A stretch of 64,000 nucleotides of DNA, taken from NCBI GenBank assembly GCA_930367215.1, contig OV884056.1:88547285-88611284 (forward strand), in the 5' to 3' direction. Shown here one piece after another: positions 1-12,318 of the stretch. The translations under genes were made by a program, and so were the position numbers. The notes under the pieces are model-generated. The model worked only from the letters and a program-made list of their open reading frames with translations, ran no database searches and was not told where the DNA came from. Within the stretch, counting starts at the first letter, position 1, and every line of letters begins with the position of its first letter. The DNA is from Pollenia angustigena. Lineage: Eukaryota > Arthropoda > Insecta > Diptera > Polleniidae.

Positions 1-568
1 CTTAATAAACTTATGTTATTTTTCCTGGTGAGTGTTTAAAAAAGAAGAATCTAAAACCGTTCACAACTTATTTAGTATTTGTTTTTTTAAATACAATTTT
101 CAAGCAAATATGTCTTTCCCAAAAATAAGTAAATATGAAATACAACAAAATAAAGTTTGGGAAAAAGAATGCTGGGCTATGGGTAAGTACTTATGATGCA
201 TCGAAGTATGTATTAAATAAATGGCGGATATATGTATTTTTATTGTCGATTTTAAGGATGGCTAAACAAGCTCAAAATTCTTATTAATTGGCTCATTCGT
301 CTTCAAAAACAGCATATTGTTCGGCTTGTAGTTCCTCCCTGGAATCGCATAAAAAGGATTTAAAAAACATTCCGAAACCAGTCGCTACAAACAAAATAAA
401 ATACTTTTTTTACTAAAAATTTTTTATTTGGGAATTTTTGGGGATTTTTTTTTAATTTTTTGGGACAGGGAAAAAAGTACCTGGCAGTCCTGTACACACG
501 TAGAAAAAAACGTATATTATTGATTTTTCTTTAATTTTTGTTTCTACATAAAATTGTAAAGTTTAAAA
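1..568. other. AT-rich DNA, nothing recognised
   Basis: No credible reading frame, RNA gene or bounded repeat was seen. Short T and A runs only. Confidence 0.5.
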
Positions 569-826
569 TGAGGCTATTAGCGCAGAAGTGGTGTAACCCA
601 CAATTTAATTTGGTTACGGATCTGGTGTAAGATATGTTCTTTGCACTGTTCTTTATAGTCCAATAGTCGAGTAAGCCCATTGTTTGTATCCAAAACAGAT
701 GGTGCTAGAAACATAGTTTTGCGCGGGCCGTTACAACCAAGAACAATAGTTCAAGAGTAGTGTTAACTCCTCATTATCTCATAATAAGTAGTCTAGGGTT
801 ACACCACTCATGCGCTGATAGCCTCA
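569..826. mobile_element. MITE with about 32-bp inverted ends
   Basis: The left end reads TGAGGCTATTAGCGCAGAAG and the right end is its near-perfect reverse complement (…CTGATAGCCTCA). The inverted match continues through GTGGTGTAACCC. There is no internal reading frame, so this is a non-autonomous DNA transposon of unassigned superfamily. Confidence 0.7.
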
Positions 827-2318
827 AATAACATTAATCTTTATTGACAACCTGCTTTTTCTTACAATTTTCGAATAAAAATAAAATTAAGTTAGCGAAA
901 TTGGAGCAACACGTTGGATATTAAGATATATATTTAAAATAAATAAACTGTTGCTCTTGTAGGCATCTAAAAAATTTAACATGTATGAAAATATGCCTTA
1001 AAAAGACAAAATATGCACTATAAACTTAAAAATTATGCAAGAAAATGCTGCAAATATGCAAAAATATGCACTAACAAGTCGATGCCAAAATTCATAAAAA
1101 GCCTTGAAACGGAAAAAATGGTGTCTGCCTTCATTGGTCGCACAATAAAAACCTGAAATTGCATATTTATGGTTACCCTAGTAATAACATTAATGTCACA
1201 ATTCTGATATAACGGCATTATCAATATGAAAATGCATTTTGCTATGAGTGCAGTTCCCATATAAACCTCATTCCTAAAATCATTTAAAGAAAAAAAATCT
1301 CTTAAAGAAGTAAATATCAAAAGATTCTTCGGTACAAGGAACTTTTACATGAATCTTAATCTTATTTTTTTACGGACAGGCCCATGATTGCCCTTTGGTC
1401 CCAAAGGGAGTACTCTTTTGAAAATGTGTCTCTTAGTACCGAGCTGCTGGGTATCATATGGTTCGACTTGACCGACCATACTTTCTTAGTTGTTTTTGTT
1501 TTGCGGTATTTATGTCTGTGTCACTGTGTTAATTTAAGTTTATTTTAGTTGTGGTTTATTTTCGTATTATGTCTGAACCCATTTATTTCTGCCAGCAATG
1601 AATGGGTTCGCGGTTTAATGCTCTAGTTTTTATATTTGTATATATATTTCTTTTGTTTAATTGTGGTTCGTTACATTTTAATTATTTTAAATAAATTGTT
1701 TGCTTTCTTTCATACGGTTAAGAGGGTGCACAAAAAAATAAACAAAAATAAAAGACAATAGATATAGATTTTATCTATTCATAATGATCATCACCAGCAG
1801 CAACGTAATTATGATTACGATTACCACACACTTGTGCTGGGAATTTGATAGTGGATTTTGTAATGAGAAACTTTTTTTTATATATAGAAAAAAATAAACA
1901 ACGAAATAAATATAGTGATTGTCGTAATGCACTGAAATTAAATGAAAATTCTCACAGAGCTGGTAAAAGTATTTAAAATAATTTTAATTTAAAACTTAAA
2001 CAAGTTAGAGTTTTTTTTATAATATTGTAAAAAAAAGGGGAGGTGTGATCATATTAACGACAAAAAAAAACATTTAAGGCCCTTAACATTGTTAATAAGT
2101 ATCATTACCTGAAACGCAAAAGGCCCTATGTGATCAAAAATTAAAAATTGACCTGTTTCATTGATTCTGATGTATTGCACGAAAACAAATGTCTACAAAC
2201 AATTTTGGAATCTTTCGACCAAAATTTAGGATTTTATTAGCAAAAAGCACTATCTACAAAAGATGATATAATAAACGCTTAAGGACCTTACTAACGGTTT
2301 GTGTAATATGCAACATTG
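827..2318. other. AT-rich DNA with a family B scrap
   Basis: Mostly unannotatable AT-rich sequence. About 1375-1495 resembles the tail of repeat family B (a phrase ending in a tract like GGTATCATATGGTCG, then CTTGACCGACCATACTTTC). No gene was seen. Confidence 0.45.
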
Positions 2319-3117
2319 TTATACCCTCCACCACAATTAGTTGTGAAGAGGGTATATTAAGTTTGTCATTCCGTGTGAAACTTTCTTATTTTTCATCTCA
2401 GACCCCATAAAGTATATATATTCTGGGTCCTTGAGTAATTCTAAGTCGATTTAGCCATGTCCGTCTGTCTGTCCGTCTGTCCGTCTGTTGAAAACACGCT
2501 CACTTTCGAATAACTCAAAATAAATGAACAAACTTGGTGCCAAATCGCTTGTAGTTATCCTAAGCAGTTTAGGATTGACATCCAGCAAAATCGGTTCAGT
2601 AGGACCAGAGCTATGAATCAATATGTGGAACCACCACCTAAAAAAATTTATAATTTTGTTACAAAAAATAACATAAATGCTGGAACAAGACACGGAATGA
2701 GATAAGATTTTGCAAAAATTTGTTTTATTTGACTGGAAATCACGCTGTTAAATTTCGTGATGATCCGTCCATAATTTACCCTAAGCCCCATATAAACAAT
2801 ACTTCCGGAAAACAGTTTAGTACGCCTGAAACCGTAAAAAGTAACGCTAGCGTAACAAAATTTTGTACGTCACAGTTTTTTAGGACTAGAAACAACACTG
2901 TGAAATTTCGTAACGATCGGTCATAATTTACCTTAGGCCCCATATAAACCCTACTACCGGAAAACACTTTAGTCGCCTAAAACCATAATTAATAACAAAT
3001 TGTCACAGTTTAAGATAATAATAACATCATACAGATATTACTCCTTAAACATTCGAACTGTCGGTGGAGGGTATCAAAGATTCGGCACAGCCGAATATAG
3101 CACTCTAACTTGTTTAT
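2319..3117 (+). repeat. Dispersed repeat family A, copy 1 (near complete)
   Basis: It starts TTATACCCTCCACCACAATT and ends with GGTGGAGGGTATCAAAG, then a CGGCACAGCCGAA palindrome and an ACTTGTTT tail. It contains the (GTCCGTCTGTCT)n stretch typical of fly dispersed repeats. The same head occurs at 9990 and relatives at 24556 and 32410. The short frames inside are not coding. The class is not established. Confidence 0.65.
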
Positions 3118-3925
3118 TTTCAAAACAACTAGTTCGTTTTGCAAGAAAAATAGAAGAAAAATTAGTTACATATATACAGTTTAAGGCAATTTATCATATT
3201 CAATGGTTTTTTGCTTCTCCTATTAAATTTTCAAAATGTTAGATAGGGCCTTTTGCGTTTCAGGTACCGATGTAAAAATTTAAAGAAGTCTTATTTAAAA
3301 TATAAGGACAAATCTAAACATTGAAGATTGTATAGATGTTTAAGCCGTACCAAATGAAATGAAGCGATTTTCGCAAACCGGTTATTTATGGTAGCATATC
3401 TTAATCCACTTAAGCACCTGTTCAACTATTTCGATATTAAACGATTTTCGAGAATGGTTCATATACGGGAGCTGTGGCAAGTTTTAAACCTTTTCGAACG
3501 AAATTTTGCTACACTTGCAACTTTTAAGGTTAGGGACTTTAAATCGACGACTAGCGCCCCTGTTTGCCAAGCAGTCAGCCCTTTTGTTGCACGCCTGGCT
3601 CTCATGGCCAGGCACCCAACTCAAATTCAAATCATTGTGTTTCCCTCACTAGCTAAGAGATGTTAAACAGTCCATGACTAACCTGGACTTCACCTCTAAA
3701 GAAGATAGTGCTCTAAGAGCGGCTTGGCTATCCGACATTATAAATAATCTCAAGCCATTTGCCTTCTTCCTCAGATATTCCCCAGCGCATATGAGGATAG
3801 CGTTTGTAACAGTTACTCGTACTAAGTTTCGTCACGCTTTTAACTGCAGCCAAAACCTTAAATTTACAGATTTGAAAAGATCTAGACGATCGCGGCTGAA
3901 CAGTGATTCTATCTAGTACCACGGT
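3118..3925. other. Unassigned, relatively GC-rich stretch
   Basis: Composition is more balanced than the surroundings, which suggests an old transposon body, but the reading frames (92 and 80 codons) show no recognisable domain and I do not call a gene. Confidence 0.35.
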
Positions 3926-4500
3926 AGTACCACGGAAGTAAGTAGTTCGCGGTGGTACGGCACCGGACTGACTATTGGTTTAGGCCTCCGCTAGTATGCT
4001 TCTTGCGTGGAGTAATTTCTGGCTTGCAGAAAGATTGTCATTGCAGGGAGTTTCGCTTTTCTGTAGAAAATATACTTTCGGAAACCACGCGGTGGTTGTG
4101 CCTTTCAGCCCAAAGTCGCGGCAAGGTATATAAGAAGATTTCACTAAAAGGCTGATTTTTCACCACTTGTGGGAGAGTTCGGTCTGAGTGTGGATTATTT
4201 CTAGGTCCTGTTGCTACTCAACAGATGCTGCTAACAATTTCCAATAGCAGTGGAGTTTAGATAGCTCAAGCTCCTAAGTAAAGCCGAGCGTGTAATCTTG
4301 CCGGATTATGCAATCAAATTGATAACTGTGTGCTATGGCTACACTCACACTCGGGAGAAGTTTGTATAAGCATTGTTTAAGATCTACCATGACGTAGGCT
4401 CTAGGGGTGGTATTTAGGTAAATCTTTTCTTTTGCAACAGCATCGTCAATTAAAATAATGCGCTCGTTGCATTTTTTTGCATATTCGCTGCGAAACAGAT
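3926..4500 (+). mobile_element. Possible LTR-like regulatory remnant
   Basis: A GC-richer block has a TATA-like GGTATATAAGAAG near 4125, followed about 50 bp later by GTTCGGTCTGAGTG, reminiscent of an LTR promoter and start site. No paired LTR, TG...CA ends or primer-binding site was found, so this is only a suggestion. Confidence 0.25.
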
Positions 4501-4773
4501 GACTTTAGGAATTAGGATGACTTTGTAAAAGTTTTCACGGTTGCGTTTCAAAATACGTGCGCTCTCATGACGTTCGGATGTTTCACTTTGTAGGCCTCTT
4601 TTAAATATATTTAAATGTTTATCAGCTAAGAATCTGGTTAGTTAGGCGATGAGGCTGCAAACTCACATACAGGTTTTCCTAGGTTCCATTGGCAGCCGTA
4701 ATCAAGCAAAGCTCACGTGGATCCATTAATTAGTTCCTGTTGTGTTACCATGGCACACCGTCTACCAAGGGTC

Positions 4774-4992
4774 CTATGTTACCTGTCTTAAGGGGTTGAT
4801 CCTTTCTTCGACCAGTTCAGGTCTTAGATCTCCGAATGCCGGACAATGACAGAGAAGATGTTCTGTTGACTTTTCCTCCTCATCGTTACCGCAACTTCTA
4901 CATAGGTCGTAATAAGGGAGCACTAGTCTTTTGGCGTGTCTCCCAATGGGACAGTGGCCAGTTTTGGCCGCAATAAGGTTTCTAAGCTGCAA
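4774..4992 (-). pseudogene. Non-LTR retrotransposon C-terminal fragment (zinc-knuckle tail)
   Basis: The minus-strand frame contains LIAAKTGHCPIGRHAKRL, then a CRSCGNDEEE block and EHLLCHCPAFGDLR. This is the pattern seen at the extreme C terminus of many Jockey/I-type ORF2 proteins downstream of the RNase H domain. Only this tail of about 72 codons survives. The reverse transcriptase and endonuclease are absent, so it is a dead truncated copy or the remainder has decayed. Similar tails from different copies lie near 22.8 kb and 54.2 kb. Confidence 0.7.
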
Positions 4993-5159
4993 TACCCGCC
5001 GGTTTAATTTTTTAAGATATCACAAAGATACCGAATTAAACGGAGTCGAAAGAACTGTGTTAAAAGCTTTACTCTTCTCCGAATTTTACTACCTACCATT
5101 TCTTTCAAAATCACGAAAAGTTCAACTCGAGTATACTCTTCATAGCCTTAATATTTAAA

Positions 5160-5796
5160 TCCCCCTCGTGTCAAAACCCACACAAAATGAATCATTTTTA
5201 CACGATAAACAAAAAAATTGTTGAGGTTCACTAAATAAACTTCTTGCCTTTTTTAGCAATATCAATTAATAAGTACTGAAAGCACATTTTTTGATTAAAA
5301 AATATTTTTTAGTAACGAAATATTTCAGAACTTACGTAAGTTCCCCTTGTGTGTGGTTTTCCACACATATGTAGTTTCAATGTAATTTGCACTAGAGACA
5401 ACATTTTCTGTCGGAAGTGTGAATATATTTGATACTGCATGCAATGTTTGTTTTATAAAGTGAGTGCACATATAAAACACATAGAAGCTTTGTATGGTTT
5501 TTTGTTGATCACCAATGGGATAAATACACTATTAATGTTACGTAAATCATGACTTTGATTACAAACGAACTATCGCGCCACAGCAAAGAGAACATATAGT
5601 GCATGTGTGTGAAAATCCACACCCGAGGGTAACTAACGTAACTTTTTTGAGCGTGATTTGAGGGTTAAAATACACTTTTAAAACAATTTAAAGAGCACTT
5701 TATTCACTGTCTAAGCCCAGGTTTTAGCAAACAATTAAAATTTTTATACAAAACTTCTTTACTTTTTTAGTTTTTCAAAAAAATCCACTTAATTAT
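5160..5796. other. AT-rich DNA, nothing recognised
   Basis: No credible gene or bounded repeat was recognised between the non-LTR fragment and the family B repeat. Confidence 0.45.
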
Positions 5797-6337
5797 ACCC
5801 ACACCACAATAGTGAAGAGGGTATTATGCATTTGTGCTGATGTGTGTAACGCCTTAAAATATTGGTCCTAGACCCACCTTAAAGTATACCGATCGACTCA
5901 GAATCACTTTCTGAGTCGAACTAACGATGTCCGTCCGGCTGGCTGGCTGGCTGGCTGTCAATGTAACCTTGTGCGCAAAGTACAGGTCGCAATTTTGGAG
6001 ATCATTTGATAAAGTTTGGGACACGGGTTCTTATTGGGACAAGGACCAAGCCTATTGAAAATGGGCCAAATCGTTATTAGAAATTATCAAACCGATTTTA
6101 TTGAAATTTAAAACATAGATAGAACCATATCTATATGGACACATAAGCTACACATTTTTTCAAAAATAGGACCACAAGGGGAGGTAGAGGGCAATTTCTG
6201 CCTTTCACAAACTTTCAATCCGATTTTAATAAAGTTTATAAACATAGATAAATCCATAATTATATGGACATATATGCATGAGCTGTAGGGTATCATATGG
6301 TCGGGCTTGACCATATGATGATACCCTTTAATCTTTA
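5797..6337 (+). repeat. Dispersed repeat family B, copy 1
   Basis: It starts near TATACCCACACCACAATAG and ends near GGTATCATATGGTCGGGCTT. It contains a (GGCT)n microsatellite near 5936-5957 and a pair of related sub-blocks with CCACAAGGGGAGGTAGAGGG. Relatives occur at 19425-19975 (minus), 49680-50212 and, interrupted, at 45571-46215. No coding capacity. Confidence 0.65.
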
Positions 6338-6570
6338 ATCATCATGATTAGAGAATCAAAACTTACCAAAGTATATTTATAAATATACTTTGAAACTTAC
6401 CAATAACTATTATTAATGATAATAACACTAACACCACAAATATATGATAAAATAAAATTTATAAATTATGATTTATTGGCTTCATTCACAACAATGAATG
6501 TAGAAAACTTGAAACAAATTAACCACTTCACTGCATGTTTTTTCATTAACTTTAAATCATCTCGTTAAAA

Positions 6571-7374
6571 TCACCCTTCAATATTCGATTTCGGAAAAGA
6601 GATTTTCGATAAAATATTAGAGCAATAGGAAATCACGGTCATGCCATCAACATTTGGAAAGCATTGACCTAAAAATTCTAGTAGCATGGGTTGTTTCGAA
6701 ACAACAGCAGCATAATCGTCATAAGAAATCAAGCCATCTTTATCGATGTCAAATTTACGAAAGATTAATTCAACCATGTCCTAGGAAAAAAAATTGTTTT
6801 ATAAAAGAAAATTCAATTTTATAAAAAAATATAAATACCGATCTTAGTTCATTGATTTCATCTTCATCGTCTCCTGTAAAAAATTTCTCCACCGCCAAAG
6901 TGACATTCTCACGTGTAAGCGAGCCCGTGGCTCCCACATTATAGATCTTTTTATAAATAAAATTTAATTCAATGCCTTTTCTACGCAAACAGATATAAAA
7001 ATAACCCTTACCTGATAAGTAAACTTCATCTTCTGTTCCAATTTATTGGACATAAATACCGAAAACAATTTCACCCAGGCCACCGGATCCACTTCTTTCT
7101 TCAAATCCATTGTTATCAACGTTAAAATCCTCTCAATTATTTGTAAATCGTAAACTTTGAAAAGCACCAAAAAAAGATTGTCAAACTGTTTTTTGGTCAT
7201 CGCTTTGGCCTTGGGTCCATTGGCCAAGACAAATTTGTGATAGACCAAGAGTATACTTTGCACTTCCAATTCGGTGAATTGTGTTTGCTTTGACATTTGT
7301 TTGATTAGATCATGGTAAATGTTGCTAAAACGCGTATTTTGCACATCGTCCAAAGTTGCATCAAGTTTATTCAT
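6571..7374 (-). CDS. Efcab1: Calaxin/EFCAB1-like EF-hand protein (3 exons, 226 aa)
   Basis: Spliced from exons 7374-7012, 6946-6839 and 6780-6571. The two introns are 65 and 58 bp, both phase 0, with donors CAG|GTAAGG and TCG|GTATTT and acceptors AAAAG| and TCCTAG|. The 226-residue product matches the length and layout of calaxin/EFCAB1, a calcium sensor of ciliary and flagellar outer dynein arms. Visible family features are NKLEQKMKFTYQ (about 110-121), a run before the third EF-hand, and a tail with MLLEFLGQCFPN. Only the third loop, residues 168-179 (DIDKDGLISYDD), keeps calcium ligands, and it has Asp instead of Glu at position 12. The second loop (N124-N135, NVGATGSLTREN) and the first (near 88-100) have lost ligands. 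I chose the Met at 7374; an in-frame Met at 7398 would add eight residues. In insects such a protein would most likely act in sperm flagella or chordotonal cilia (inference). Confidence 0.88.
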
Positions 7375-8955
7375 TAGAAACTGCGATTGAACAAACACAC
7401 ACTGAAACTATTTGATATTTGCCAGTAGCAATTTTTTTGTTTATTATGTTTTTGTTGTTTAACTAACTTTTGCAATTTAACTGACTAAAAGTAAAAGTCT
7501 GTAGATTTATTTAGTAAATGTCGTATTAATATTTAATATTTATAATTTTTTATAATTTTTCTTTGTCTATTGTTATAAATGAAAGGTTTTTCAATTGTTA
7601 TTTATTAAAAAAAATTTATATATAAAAAATGTCCTTGTTTTTTTCAACAGAATGTCTCATAATCGTATTAATACAAAGGTTGAACCGTATGCAAGTGACT
7701 TTTAGAACTTCCCATATATGCAGTAAATTACCAAATAAAACAGCAAGACGACAGGTAACATCTCAAAAATGCTGGGGGGGGGGGGGGGGGCTACTCTTTA
7801 TTGGGATGCGAAAGAAAATGGTAGCAAATCTTGTGATTGATACTCTTTAATGCGTTTGCGCATTTGTCTTTCGTGACTCTTTAATTTTTTTCTTTTCGCA
7901 AAGTATTTTGTATTTTATTTAAATTATCATTACTGTCAATCTGCTTCATCTTTAATCAATAGAGAGCAGCCCCCTGTATTGCTATTTAAAAAAAAAAAGA
8001 GTTGCCTATGTGTATGCTACGTTATCTTACTGCCAGTCTATGCCAGAGATAAATATTGCGACATATATTGCAGTAAATGTCAAAAATTTTGTATCTTTAA
8101 TGTAGACAGTCATTTTTTTGTACATATTTATTGCCGGCAAATTATGTTGCAATAATTGTTTGTCAGTTTTCGTTGACAATTATTGCTAATATAAAACGTC
8201 AAATTTGGTTGTCAATTGAAAAAAAAAGCAAATTGTGTGGGAAAAATAAAGTTTGTGATATGGTAGCAAATTAAAATTGAAGTAAGAAAATTAAATAATT
8301 AAAAATAAACACTTAAATAATACTGGTCTACAAATTTGGAAAAAAAAAATTGGACTGCAGAAACGAAGCATGTTTTTCAACAGATCTGGGTGCGCTGACT
8401 TCGAATTCAGCAATCACGTCTTGTTGATTTTTTATCGTATGCTGGCAATACTGTAAAACAGTCAATACTGACACTACAATTTCACAATAAATAATTTGTC
8501 AGAAGCCCACATTCATTCTATATCTTCATAATAGTAGCGTTTAAGCATGTCAGGGAGATCGTGTGTTACTGATTCAAGCTATTTTTGCCTTGTGTGTGGT
8601 GAATATTTGGTTGGAAAAAGGATATGCAATATCAGAATCATAAAATATGCACATTAACATTATTTTTGTGTTGCAGTCAGAAACTTGGACAAATTGTGGA
8701 CACCGAAAATGTTAGTTACACTTTTGTTCTAAAAATTAAAGGAAAATATATAAAATACTTTGGGAAGAAAAAAGATAGAAGAAAAAACGAAATTGTTGCT
8801 CTGATTGTGAACAAAGCTTTAAAATTTAATTTTTTTCACTAATTTTCATGTCGATTGACAAAAATTTAGTTAATACAACAGTTTTTACAACAGTTCCAGG
8901 AAGGAAACATTTTCTAGTTATAAGAAGTTTATTTCGTTTTTTATTGATTAAGTGA
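7375..8955. other. Upstream of the EF-hand gene; no further gene
   Basis: This holds the unmapped promoter side of the EF-hand gene and AT-rich DNA. It contains a 17-base G run at 7774-7790, the only long G tract in the window. The frame at 8624-8842 (72 codons) has no recognisable domain and is probably chance. Confidence 0.45.
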
Positions 8956-9780
8956 CATTTTCATTGAAATGTGAAGTTACAGAGTCTGCATGCCAAATTT
9001 TAAGAAAGCCGGTTGATTAGTTAAGAATATATAAGGAAGGAGAGCTTTTACCCCTCTTGCTCTATTTCACGCCCTAAATAATAAAAACTATAGGCTATAG
9101 TTCTTTCCAACTATTGCACTATTTGCCTGCGAAATTTCAAAAAATTTGGTTGATTAGTTAAAAAAATATAGGGAGGGGAGCTTTTACCCCTATTTCACAC
9201 CCTTTTTCCTTTTAGATGTTACAGTGTCTGCCAATTATAAGGATATCCGTTCATTAGTTAAGAAAATATAGTGAAGGGGAGCTTTTACCGCTATTGCAAT
9301 ATCTCACGCCCTATTCCCTATTGCCTTTCAGATGTTACAGTTTCTGCGTACCAAATTTTAAGAAAACTGCTTTATTAGTTTAAAAGATTGTGGAGGGAGA
9401 GCTTTTACCCCTATTGCCCTATTTCACGCCCTAAATAATAAAAATTTTAGGCTATAGTTCTTTCGAGCAGCCGTATTCTGTAATTCGCTAAAGCTAAATC
9501 TCTGTCGCTAAAAATCTAGAAAGTTGATTCTGTAACTTGCAGTGCTTAATTTGGCAATGCCATAAAAATTTCATTCGCCGCAATTTTAACTTTTAATGTC
9601 ATCGATAAAATTTTGAAATTTTGTATTCTCTAAGGCATTTTAGCGATCAAGATTTAGCTTTAGCTAAGCGAATTACAGAATACGGCTGCAGATGTGACAC
9701 TATTTGTCTGCAAAATTTTAAGAACCCCGTTTGATTTGTTAAGAAGATATAGGGATAAAATATACCTTACGACCAATTCT
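8956..9780 (+). repeat. Degenerate tandem repeat, roughly 120-140-bp units
   Basis: At least four diverged units share GTTGATTAGTTAAGAA, then GGAGAGCTTTTACCCCTATTG and TTTCACGCCCTA. The array is split by the MITE at 9467-9689, because the unit phrase resumes at GATGTGACACTATTTGTCTG directly after it. Confidence 0.65.
9467..9689. mobile_element. MITE with about 36-bp inverted ends
   Basis: The ends read GCAGCCGTATTCTGTAATTC and its reverse complement GAATTACAGAATACGGCTGC. The match extends inward over the AAGCTAAATCT region. Inserted into the degenerate tandem repeat. No coding capacity. Confidence 0.8.
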
Positions 9781-9989
9781 CATACCTAACAAAATTCTCA
9801 TACCATACACAATTTCATAAAAATCAGTCAAACCGTTTCGGAGGAGTTTAAAATGGATGCCCTCCTTTGTTGTATTTGTATGGGAATATAAAGGAAAATC
9901 TAAATGCCATCTACAACGTACCCTTTAACTTTGGTTGTCGGTCGACCCGTTTTCGCAGTTAGTGGTGACATCAAAGTGTACACTTCTTT

Positions 9990-10640
9990 TTATACCCTCC
10001 ACCACAATTAGTTGTGAAGAGGGTATACTAAGTTTGTCATTCCGTGTGAAACTTTTTATTATTCATCTCAGGCCCCATAAAGTACACATATTCTGGGTCC
10101 TTGAGTAATTCTAAGTCAATTTAGCCATGTCCGTCTGTCCGTCTGCTGAAAACACCCTCACTTTCGAAAAACTCAAAAGAAATAAACAAACTTGATGTCA
10201 AATTGCTTGTTGTTATTCTAAGAAGTTTGGGATTGAAATCCAGCAAAATCGGCTAAGTAGGATCAGAGATATGAATCAAAATATGAAACCACCACCTAAA
10301 AAAAATGGATAATTTTGTTACAAAAACTATCATAAATGGTGGAAAAATGGACAGAACGATATAAGATTTTGCAAAAATTCATTTTATTTGAATGGAAATC
10401 ACGCTGTAAGGTTTCGTGAAGATCCGTCTATACTTTACCCTAAGCCCCATATAAGCCCCACTACCGGAAAACAGTATAGTACGCCTAAAACCCTAATTAA
10501 CAATGCTATCATAACAAATTTTGGCAAGTCACAGTTTAATAGAACTAGAAATTACACTGTGAAATTTTGTGAAGATCGGTCAAAAAATCGGCCAGAAAAA
10601 ATATTATGCAATTTTGTGATATACGGTCCATAATAACCCT
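9990..10640 (+). repeat. Dispersed repeat family A, copy 2 (head portion)
   Basis: The head TTATACCCTCCACCACAATT and the following 600 bp align with the copy at 2319. The match stops near 10640, and the missing tail may be the isolated family A end at 13630-13725. Confidence 0.6.
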
Positions 10641-11883
10641 TAGATCAATTTACAGCAGCGTTCTAAAATTCACTGCAAACGCTTTAACTAATTTCTCCGC
10701 TTTATTGAAATGTATGTCTTTTAATACCAAAAATCACTCTGCAGAAAAAAAACATCTACATTTTATGTATTCACAAAAGACGAAAAATTTATATGGCGGT
10801 TTAATAAAACAAGTATTCGCCTTATGGTCAAAATTCGACCATGATTTTTTTTTTTTTGTAAATATGAAGAAAACATAATTCATCTAAGTATATATGAATT
10901 TATTTGTTTCGAGCATATATTTTTTTCTTCAAAGTGGATCGATTTGGCGGGGGACCAACCTCCGGTTCATATTTAATCTTCTACGTGAGTAATTTAATTT
11001 TGTAAGTTCAGTATAAAAAATACCAATTGAAAAACAAAAAAGTATCAAAAAGTCTCCTTTATATATTGTCATCCACTCAGGACGTTGCACGTTTAATTTT
11101 ATGTTTCTATGTCTAATACTAACGAAAATTAATCAAAGTACCAGATGTAGAACGAAAAAGTATCAAAAAGCTCCCCTTACATGTTCTTATTCGCCCAGTT
11201 TAATGTACAAGTTTATCTTTATAGGTCGAATATTAACGAAAATTCAAAAAGTTCCAAATGAAAAACAAAAAATACCAGCATTTTTTATCTTATAGGTTAT
11301 CACTCACTCAGGATCCTACAGCTATAATATAATGTTTCTAAGTTCTATATTATAGAAAATTTAAAAATTATCACATGAAGCACAGAAAAGTAAAAAAAAA
11401 AGAAATTTAGTTTCCCATATATCTCCTCTTTTTCTCCCCACAGAGCTTCGGTTGACAAACAAAGGAAGAAAGCGTTCTTAACAGTTTTGCCTGGTCTGAT
11501 TTATATAGTCGAAATATTCGAAAACCGGTTTCTGAAAAATCGATCACCCTAACTTTTTATTATTTGATAATTGAAAACAAACTTTTATTTATTTATTTTG
11601 CATTTGTGTTAGTAACAATTTTGCCTTAGCCGATTTATATATAGATTCTTAAATTAATTAAAATTTGTCGTCTTTTGTGAATACATAAAATCAAAAGTTG
11701 TTAACAGATTTTAATCATTTATAGCTTGTTTTGTTTGCAATGTTGCTTTTTATATGACTGTATAAAATTAGAAGCATAGCTGCATTTTTAAATTTTTTTA
11801 TGAATTTTTAAAAACAAAAATTCCGAAATTTTAATAAAAAAATTGTTTTTAAAACGACTGTTCATATAAGAAAAACGCTTTAC
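10641..11883. other. AT-rich DNA, nothing recognised
   Basis: No credible gene was seen. Short similar phrases (AACGAAAATTAATCAAAG type) recur at about 100-bp spacing, perhaps an old tandem duplication. Confidence 0.35.
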
Positions 11884-12207
11884 CTTTCTTAAAGTAAATT
11901 TTATTGCGGAATTTCGGTTTTTTTTAGTTTTTCAATAAGCTAAAGCGTTTTTGAGTTACGCGAACATATGTTGTGCAACCTCCTTAATTTTCGAAATAAC
12001 GGTATATCTCGAAAACCAAAGCCAACATAAAAAAAAAAGTTTCAACTTTCTTAAAGTAAATTTTATTGCGGAATTTCGTTTTTTTTTTTTTAGTTTTTCA
12101 ATAACCTAAAGCGTTTTTGAGTTGCGCGAACATATGTTGTGCAACATCCTTAATTTTCGAAATAACGGTATATCTCGAAAACCAAAGCTAACCTAAAAAA
12201 CGGCTAG
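11884..12207 (+). repeat. Two-copy tandem duplication, period about 162 bp
   Basis: The phrase CTTTCTTAAAGTAAATTTTA starts at 11884 and again at 12046. The copies stay nearly identical through AACGGTATATCTCGAAAACC. Function unknown. Confidence 0.8.
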
Positions 12208-12318
12208 CACCACTGGATTCAGCGACCCCGAATTAGGTTAAAGATCTTTCGTTCGTATCATACTAAAATATTAAACAGCAAATACTTTAATCTATCTATA
12301 CAATATATAATTTCTTAG

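Noticed and set aside
3388..3916. 92- and 80-codon plus-strand proteins
   Set aside because: No recognisable motif, no splice context and no conserved pattern. They are probably chance frames in an older GC-richer transposon body.
7774..7790. G17 run as a G-quadruplex regulatory site
   Set aside because: A lone homopolymer could fold, but it may equally be a sequencing or slippage product, and nothing links it to the neighbouring EF-hand gene.
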